From Candidula unifasciata (taxonomy: Eukaryota; Mollusca; Gastropoda; Stylommatophora; Geomitridae), in contig CAJHNH020002058.1 in assembly GCA_905116865.2 (NCBI GenBank), positions 37,501-101,500 of the forward strand: a stretch of 64,000 bases of DNA, in the 5' to 3' direction. A program made the position numbers and the translations under genes. Position 1 is the stretch's first letter; the number at the start of each line of letters is the position of its first letter. The notes below the pieces were generated by a model that had not been told where the DNA came from, did not search any database, and was given only the letters and a program-made list of their open reading frames with translations. Below, in pieces: positions 57,112 through 64,000 of the stretch.

Positions 57112-57530
57112 ACCAGTGTACGACACAGTCTGCAACAGCTGTAGATGAATTCTTTGTCATACTGTGGATTGTCTGCACAGTGGGTTTCATATTTCTGCTG
57201 ATAAAGTCAGCATTAGTTAAGTGGAAGGTCTGGGGAAGTGCATGGTCACTACTACCGATCAAATACATGATAGATAAAAGAGAGAGTTTAGCTGTATACT
57301 TGTTCGTAATATTATTTGTAATGTCTGTGTCCCATCTCATCACAGTGTTGGTAGAGGGGAAAATCCCTGAGAATGTTTTCATTCTTTTGTTGAGATCTGT
57401 TGTGGTGTTGGGTGTTGGTGCAGTGGGTGCTATAGCAATTTCTTATGTGTTTCTGCTTCAGCATGTTCTTGAGAAAACTGACCCTGTCTCTTCACGTTCT
57501 ATATCTGATGAAGCTGATGAGACCGATTAG
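57112..57530 (+). CDS. Exon 2 of TNFR-like three-pass membrane protein, copy 2: transmembrane domain
   Basis: The acceptor TTTTATTTCAG ends at 57111 and the first bases (ACCAG) are the same as in copy 1. The split codon gives D130 and the frame ends with TAG at 57528-57530. The CDS is 807 nt, 268 residues. Helices lie at about 143-165, 189-210 and 218-245, matching the copy-1 layout of a long first loop and a very short second turn. The cytoplasmic tail (about 23 residues) is Ser- and Asp/Glu-rich (ISDEADETD) and unlike copy 1. Most of the sequence differs between copies while helix number, spacing and exon phase are kept, so the fold rather than the exact sequence seems constrained. Confidence 0.8.
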
Positions 57531-58060
57531 CTCCTGTTTTTGTGGCAACTGTGTCCAGACTGTGTTTTGTCTATGAGATCACACTGTAGCAAACACATCT
57601 TTGAGACAGCTCTGTTCTGGCTGTGTTTTTATTTGTGTGATGAGATTTTAAAGCCGGTCTGTTGAACTGAGTTTATTCAGGGGCTGAAATGTTTCAATGT
57701 GGATTGTCATTTGCCAGCGGTCTGAGCCCCAGCCCAGGAAGATCAAAACTACAATTCAATCGGCCAATTTTTTTTTTTCAGGCCTTTTGGAGCCGGATAT
57801 GGTCCACAGACCACTAATTGAATATCCCTGCTTTATAGCAACATGTTTTTCTGAAATAACTTATTTTGGTTGTATATTTAATGTTTGTGTGATGGGGTTG
57901 ACTAGCAGAATGCCTTCGAGATAACTTTGCATGGCCATACATATCGTTGGGGTGAGGAAACTGATGCATCTTATCTTTGTGATTCCATGCATACGTATCC
58001 TAGCAACTGAAATGCTTAACTAGAGAATTTAATGAGCTGACACGCTCTTGATGAATTAAG
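57531..58060 (+). other. 3' flank of TNFR-like copy 2
   Basis: Probable 3' UTR and downstream DNA. No strong AATAAA close to the stop, and no other feature recognised. Confidence 0.35.
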
Positions 58061-58380
58061 AATCGAGATCATAGCACTCGGGATACTCCCATAGATGCTG
58101 CATCCCTATCTTCAGCAGCAAGCAAAGAGTTCCAGTTCTGATGGCACCAGTAGCTGTTGCCTTTCCCCTGAGTGTTGAGCGTCGGCCAGATCCCCTGGTA
58201 ACTCCTCACAGTGCCATTTTTCTCAGACCCTAATGATCTGTTTGTGCCTCCGCACTGTTTACTCGCTCCCAAAGGGCCCTCACAACATTTAGCTTGTCAT
58301 ACATCAATTCACCACTAGAACCAGCTAGTCTATCTGCCTGCTCATTTCCCAAATCACTGACATAAACTGGAGAAAATAAG
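58060..58380 (-). pseudogene. Non-LTR RNase H C-terminal fragment
   Basis: The minus strand reads VYVSDLGNEQADRLAGSSGE and LMYDKLNVVRAL, parallel to the plus-strand copy at 12600-12960; then a frameshifted continuation with LLLKIGMQHLWEY. Confidence 0.65.
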
Positions 58381-59280
58381 GTGATTTACCAGTAAACAAA
58401 TGGTAAAGCAGGGACTGGTATTCATAGAAGGAGGGAAAAAAAGGAGAGGCTAGAGGAAACTTTAGACAACATAAAAATTGATTGCTTTAGCTACCACACC
58501 AGGGGGTAGAATCTGTTAACTTCAGGTTACAGCAGTGTCCCGCTGTGTGAGTGAGTGTACTCAGATGCTAATGTCTAATTTAACTTGTTTATTTTTTTTC
58601 TTAGAGTTACTCTAGTCATATTCCCCCTTTTCTCAGTCTAGATTTTCTCATGTCAAATGCCTATGCTGATTGATGTTTTGGCTAGATGAAATTTAGGTAA
58701 TGTTCATTACCATGTCCTTTTAAAATTTGGATGACATTTTTAATATTTACAGTTTTATAAAAAAAATTTAACAACCAAATTGTATTTCTTGTGCTGAGAC
58801 CAAATCATTTTTATTATACAGATTTATAAAGTTATGTATACTTGTACCACACCAGCCGATTGTGTTAAAAGCAAAGAAATCTACTTACTCGCAAAGTATA
58901 GGATATATTGGAAAAGTGAAGATGAATGAATGTAGCAATTAGTTTAAATGTATTTAGATTTTCGTACGATGATATTTTTAAATAACGAGGTCACAAACAA
59001 TTTATTGCCTGGAATACTTCCCTGGAAAAAAATATCTCCACAGACAAAACTGTCTTTGCTCCGTAATAAACAGCAATGTTCATCAAAAGGAGAAAGGCAT
59101 AGATAGTTGCAAAGAAATTAAGGTCCAAATTTGGGAGACATTTTTTGTAAATAGCAACATACAGGTGTGAGTTGTAGACTAGCTCACTGTGATTTGGATG
59201 AAAATTAGGGCTTTTGAGGTGAAATACCTTAGAGGCATTCTTATAATACTGTGGACAGATAAGAAAAGAAATACTGACAT
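58381..59280. other. AT-rich stretch, nothing recognised
   Basis: Homopolymer-rich, no coherent frame. Confidence 0.4.
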
Positions 59281-59575
59281 CTGGACATCAAGGAATACTA
59301 GCTAGTAAACAGCATCTTGTGTCAGAAAGTGGGATATTTTGGCCATATCAGGCACCGTGGCGGATTGGAAAGAATGGTAGCATAAAGGAGGTGCAGGGGC
59401 TGAACAGCACGAAGATGGGCACATATATAAGCGACACTTTGGGTAGGGAAGTGCACGAGGCGGGCGTGCTGGTGAGAGACCAAGTTTCTTTCAGGCAGAA
59501 CGTGATGAGAGCGACGTTCTGCAAAGCACCTAGATACATGATGATGATTTCCCTGTATCCTGTCAGAATTTACAT
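59280..59575 (+). pseudogene. Non-LTR retrotransposon 3' fragment
   Basis: RKWDILAISGT/KVGYFGHIRHRGGLERM readings give the YFGH...LE motif of the 20750 family, then AACAGCACGAAGATGGGCAC and GATGATGATT. A shorter related 3' end lies at about 63290-63415. Confidence 0.6.
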
Positions 59576-59599
59576 CCTCTAATAAAACATGCTACCTAA

Positions 59600-61500
59600 T
59601 GTGATATACACACATCAAATTGTCTTTCATTACTTTGTAATCTCAGCGTTAAAAAAAATCTTTTTGTATCTTTACATTTGGAATTGCTAAACATTTTGAA
59701 ATATTTGTTTTGGCAACATATGCTTCTTGATCCAGTAGCATGTACATGGTTTTTCTATGTTATTTTTGGGAACACAGAGAGAGTAACAGTTGAAACTTCC
59801 CTTAGAAACTAGAGGAAGATAAGAAGCAGAAGAGTCTTGGAGTCTTGGTCAGGTTTTTGAAACATTATCAGGGGTTGAAACCTGCGACCACAAAACTGAA
59901 AGGCAAGCATGATTGCGGCATCACAGCCGCCAGATCGCGGTTGCATTTTTTTTTTTTAAATTCACATTTATGAACTCAATAGTGTTTTATGTATGGTAAT
60001 TAATCATTCAATATAAGTGGAGCAGAGAATTAACCTTTGATCATTGTAGACACTGTTTTTGTTGGCCTAGCCATTTGAAACAACGTGACTTAGTCATATG
60101 AAACAATGTGACTTAGCCATATGAAACAAAGGGACGCCCTAATAAGATTACTATAACATTAAAAAATTTTTTAATGCACAATTTTAACCTCGAAAAAAAT
60201 AAAATTTTGTGAGTGCCCACCACATCCAAACACTGTAGTTGCAGCTGGGACCAGAGCTGTTATGTGGCCTCTACCGAAAATGTACATATGATCAGAAACC
60301 CATATATGCTGGAAGAAATGGCTTTCTTGGGGTGACTTGTTTAAGTGTGCACGCTGTCCTATGGTTCTTATTGTCTTTCATAATTTTCATTGTATATATA
60401 AAATAATTTTTACCACAACCAGTTTTGTATATGCTATATTTAAATGTACACACGTTTTATCTTCCTTCAAATTGTCTTTCATAAACTGACCTGAGAGCCC
60501 TGACTGACTGAGGGACTCGATGGTCAGTTCACTAAAGGTCTTGAGAATAAATCCACATTAACTCAGATTTGTTAAAATGGACACATGTTTATTAGAACGT
60601 AATGAGGCGATTTGACTTTTTCGCTTTGTAGGAGGAGGCTGTCAACCACTCAAGGGAGGTTACAGTCATGGTGGTGGCTTGATGTGTCCCCCTTTAGGGA
60701 TGAGCCCAAATATTTAAAAACCAGCAGACAACACACCTGGGTTTGATGAGGGCAGTAGACCAACCATATTTGGATAATTTTGTTGTTGCCGTAGTCCTGC
60801 CTTGACACCTTCAACACTTAATAATTGCCCCCACTTCTATAAACAGTAGCAACAAATAAATATGTTGAATCATTTCGCTCCAGAAACACTTATAAAAAAA
60901 AAGGTTTTGCCCCCTTCAGAATTCCTAAAAATGTGCACACAAAAAAGTATGTGCATTTGAAAATGTTTTGAAATATACATGAAGTACACATAAACAGGGT
61001 GGAGCATTAAATGGAAGGGGGTGGGTTAGACAAAACAAACATGTGTATCAGGTGATTCAAACCACGACCCTGTGCTCTATCACTGCGACAGAAAATGTGG
61101 CGTCAAATTGGCTTTTAAAAAAAAAATCAATTTAGCTGACAGGAAAGTCCCACCTAAATGTTATTGATGTTTAGTGTATTCATATTCTGACCTTATAAAC
61201 ATTTGCACAGGTGCAAACGCAGCCAATAGCATTAATTATGTCTCATAAACAGGTGACTACAAATAAGGTGGAAAACTTATTTACGGAGAATTGGAAACAA
61301 CAGGAAGTGTCATTTTTCCGGCTTCTGGGAGGAAAAGGGTTTTAAAAAATTGTAGGTGAAAATTATAGGAACTAACCAGAAAAATGTAAGAGTAAAACCT
61401 CAGAGAAATATACATATCAGACTGAAGGTTGACTGCATAACAAGTAAATTCCTGGGGACGAGGTTAGAGAAGAGAGCAGGTTTTTTTCTTTATTTGTAGG
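59600..61500. other. AT-rich intergenic DNA with minor repeat traces
   Basis: Contains a short direct repeat ATATGAAACAA(T/A)GTGACTTAG at about 60070-60130, a reverse B-box-like tRNA trace at 61050-61090, and a segment at 61180-61320 shared with 34960-35075. No gene seen. Confidence 0.4.
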
Positions 61501-61519
61501 GTAGTTGGTCCCACTGGCG

Positions 61520-61680
61520 TTCAACATTTGTCATAAGTGACCTTTGGCTCCAGGTTGACCCAGCCTCAAGTTGGTACCATGACATTTCTTGGGAAGTAAA
61601 GGTGGCAGACTTGATGTTGACCATTTCACTCATAGTGGGTGGATACAGACAGTTGGAGTCCTAGCACTGTATATAGTAGA
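61520..61680 (+). repeat. SINE family A, degenerate
   Basis: TGACCTTTGGCTCCAGGTTGA then CCCAGCC and TTGATGTTGACCATTTCACTC; head largely lost. Confidence 0.6.
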
Positions 61681-61789
61681 GTGCATCTTTGGCTGCCACA
61701 GGATCCTTGTTATTTACACTTGTTTTTATCTGCCTTCGGAGTGTCTTTTACAGTAATCGCCAAGTGGTGCCTTTGTGACTAATGGTAGA

Positions 61790-62078
61790 TAATGTGATTG
61801 ATTGGACTGTTCTGTCACTTCTTATGATAATGTTAATTGGACTGTTTTGTTAGTTCATGTGATAAGTGATTAATTTGACTCCTTATGTTAGTTCATGTGA
61901 TACAGTGATTAATTGGACTGTTTTGTTAGTTCATGTGATGATATTAACTGGACTGTTTTGTTAGTTCATGTGATAATATCAATATATCAATTGGACTGTT
62001 TTGTTAGTGCATGTGATGATAATAATTGGACTGTATTGTTAGTTCATGTGATTAATTGTACTGTTAGTTCATGTTTTT
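61790..62078 (+). repeat. Minisatellite of about 33 bp, roughly eight units
   Basis: Unit ATTGGACTGTTTTGTTAGTT followed by CATGTGATGAT, with length variation between units. Confidence 0.85.
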
Positions 62079-62121
62079 GTCATTAATTGATTTGTTTTTT
62101 TTCTACAAACTTTGAATTGGA

Positions 62122-62395
62122 AACTCCCTGTGTGGGTTCTGGGGCCCAATGTGGGGAAAACAAGAATAGACCCACTGCCTGCCTAAAAGCATGTTGTAAG
62201 AGTCGACTAATTGGGAGCTTGCTTCAGAGGTGGAGTGCATCTGCGGTAGAGGTAAAGAACCAACAGTCTGCATAAAATGAGTTATATTTGTAAAACTGAT
62301 GTACACGCAACTCTCAGGTTTTGCAGCAGGCCAAGTCCAGAAACAGCCGAACAACCAGAATTTTCTGCCGGAGTTTACAGCCGGTGAACAACAGT
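62122..62395 (+). repeat. Family-B repeat
   Basis: CTCCCTGTGTGGGTTCTGGGG, AATAGACCCACTGCCTGCC, TTCTGCCGGAGTTTACAGCC. A near-complete copy of about 275 bp. Confidence 0.75.
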
Positions 62396-62516
62396 TGGAA
62401 ACAACCTTGGCTTGACACAAGTGTGCTAATGTGCTTAGACATGGCCTGGCTGTAATCCTCAACAGAGGCAGGTTATGTTTTTCGAACAAGAGCAGGTCCG
62501 ATGTCGATAACCCTCA

Positions 62517-63142
62517 TAAAAATATGTAGCTGACAATCTCGATGGCCCGTAGTAAAAAATATGTAGCTGACAATCTCGATGGCCCGTAGTAAAAAAATAT
62601 GTAGCTGACAATCTCGATGGCCCATAGTAAAAAATATGAAGCTGACAATCTCGATGGCCCGTAGTAAAAAATATGTAGCTGACAATCTCGATGGCCCGTA
62701 GTAAAAAATATGTAGCTGACAATCTCGATGGCCCGTAGTAAAAAATATGTAGCTGACAATCTCGATGGCCTGTAGTAAAAAATATGTAGCTGACAATCTC
62801 ATGGCCCGTAGTAAAAAAAATATGTATCTGACAATCTCGATGGCCCGTAGTAAAAAATATGAAGCTGACAATCTCGATGGCCCGTAGTAAAAAAAATATG
62901 TAGCTGACAATCTTGATGGCCCGTAGTAAAAAAAATATGTAGCTGACAATCTTGATGGCCCGTAGTAAAAAATATGTAGCTGACAATCTTGATGGCCCGT
63001 AGTAAAAAATATGTAGCTGACAATCTCGATGGCCCGTAGTAAAAAAAAATATGTAGCTGACAATCTCGATGGCCTGTAGTAAAAAAATATGTAGCTGACA
63101 ATCTTGATGGCCCGTAGTAAAAAATATGTAGCTGACAATCTT
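62517..63142 (+). repeat. Satellite of 37-bp units, 17 copies
   Basis: Unit ATGTAGCTGACAATCTCGAT, then GGCCCGTAGTAAAAAAT. Length varies by 0-3 A and there are few substitutions (CTCGAT/CTTGAT). The reverse strand has no stop in any frame, so frames up to 259 codons are by-products. Confidence 0.95.
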
Positions 63143-63415
63143 AACTAGCTTTTTTTCTGTGTGTGTGTTCCATGACCCATTTGGGAAGAGGGGGAATAGA
63201 TCGATCCACTGCACTTTAACAAGCATGTTGTAAAACACAATTAGTTTTGGTTTTGCTGAAACTGGATGTGTTGGATGAAGGCACAGACATCACAGTAAAT
63301 AAATGGTACAAGGAAAGAGAAGCAGGACCAGGCTGGAGATGGACACAGAATAAGTGACACCCTGGGTATAAAAGTACGTGAGGTGTGAGAGCTGGTGATA
63401 GACTATACAGGGTCT

Positions 63416-64000
63416 GACAATTAAGTAATGAGACTGATTTTATTTTGGCCAAGACATAAATGCCATCTATGAATCAAAGCATAGAATCCAAAGAGACAAC
63501 CTTCGGTTGTGATCTAGCAACATTTCATCGCCACCTGATAAGCAGACAACAAACAAGCCGCAATTTTGTTAACCTAGTCAGAGGTGCATTTTTGCGTAAT
63601 CAGCACGGAACAAAAAAAGCTAACATTAAATTTTGTTTAAAACTCAGAGAAAAAGCGTGATTGCGACAGTTGAATTGATGCAACAAGTTTATGTGGATAA
63701 TTGTTAATCTCATGCACAGATTTTTAGCTGGTATTCACGATTCAAAAATGGTGTGAAAATTATTATTAATGCAACTAGACCTGGATGCCCAATTTCTGTT
63801 CGTAATGAGGAACTCGTTGCAAAATTCTGAGAATGAATACAAGAAAATCATTGTTTAACTGTGAGGATGATGATAAATGAATTTGGTGTTAAAACAAAGA
63901 CTATTCGTTAAATTTTAGTGGAAGATTTTAGCAAGAAAAAAGTTGCTTGTCTGTTTATATTCAACACCTGGCAATTTGTTCCTTCTTCCTGACAATACAC
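63416..64000 (+). mobile_element. Mariner-like element, 5' part, cut by the window end
   Basis: TA target plus CAGGGTCTGACAATTAAGTA (63418) is a typical mariner terminal repeat. Downstream, TKKANIKFCLKLREKA, then VELMQQVYVD, FSWYSRFKNG and TRPGCPISVRNEELVAKF give the N-terminal helix-turn-helix of a mariner transposase, with several stops and frameshifts. The catalytic DD(D) part lies beyond the window. Confidence 0.75.

Noticed and set aside
62459..63238. 259- and 221-codon frames on the minus strand
   Set aside because: A stop-free 37-bp satellite; the frame cycles through the unit and has no signal, domain or unique sequence.

Overview
This is eukaryotic, animal-type DNA: long AT-rich non-coding stretches, spliced genes with GT-AG introns, abundant microsatellites, and dense, decayed interspersed repeats. 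The repeats are truncated non-LTR retrotransposons with microsatellite tails, tRNA-derived SINEs, hAT/Merlin/mariner/MULE-like DNA elements and a U2-headed retroposon. The style of the repeats and the retroelement C-terminal motifs suggest a mollusc, most likely a gastropod. That is inference from general knowledge; no diagnostic gene is present.

Three host-type protein-coding genes can be supported. (1) Minus strand, 9059 to 5340: two exons encoding a 310-residue single-pass (type I) membrane protein. It has a signal peptide, an eight-cysteine ectodomain, an acidic juxtamembrane run and a C-terminal PDZ-ligand-like end. (2) Plus strand, 33498 to 36470, and (3) plus strand, 55135 to 57530: two paralogues about 21.6 kb apart. 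Each has two coding exons with a phase-1 intron at the same place. Exon 1 gives a signal peptide and one TNF-receptor-like cysteine-rich module with identical cysteine spacing. Exon 2 gives three predicted transmembrane helices. A TNFR-type module on a three-pass anchor is the most interesting coding signal here. The homology extends into the 5' UTR and upstream DNA, so the pair arose by segmental duplication. Copy 1 was later split upstream by a 1.49-kb insertion: an antisense non-LTR fragment that itself carries a MULE-like inverted-repeat element with TTAGGG-type repeats.

Layout: 0-5 kb repeats; 5.3-9.1 kb gene 1; 9.4-21.4 kb retroelement graveyard with microsatellites and RNase H remnants; 20.4 kb a SPIN-like hAT fragment; 21.7-28.7 kb a hAT element with a broken transposase and a 4.3-kb insertion; 29-30 kb foldback MITEs; 30.7-36.5 kb gene 2 and its upstream region; 37-46 kb retroelement fragments; 46.5-48.2 kb a short hAT copy with perfect TSD and a U2-headed retroposon; 48.3-54.5 kb foldback MITEs, a 1.4-kb complex satellite and a Merlin-type transposase; 54.6-57.5 kb gene 3; 57.6-64 kb repeats, two satellites and the start of a mariner element.

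The three genes encode cell-surface proteins in a repeat-rich neighbourhood. Whether they cooperate (for example in immune signalling) cannot be told from sequence alone. Exon boundaries were read by eye from splice consensus and reading-frame continuity.
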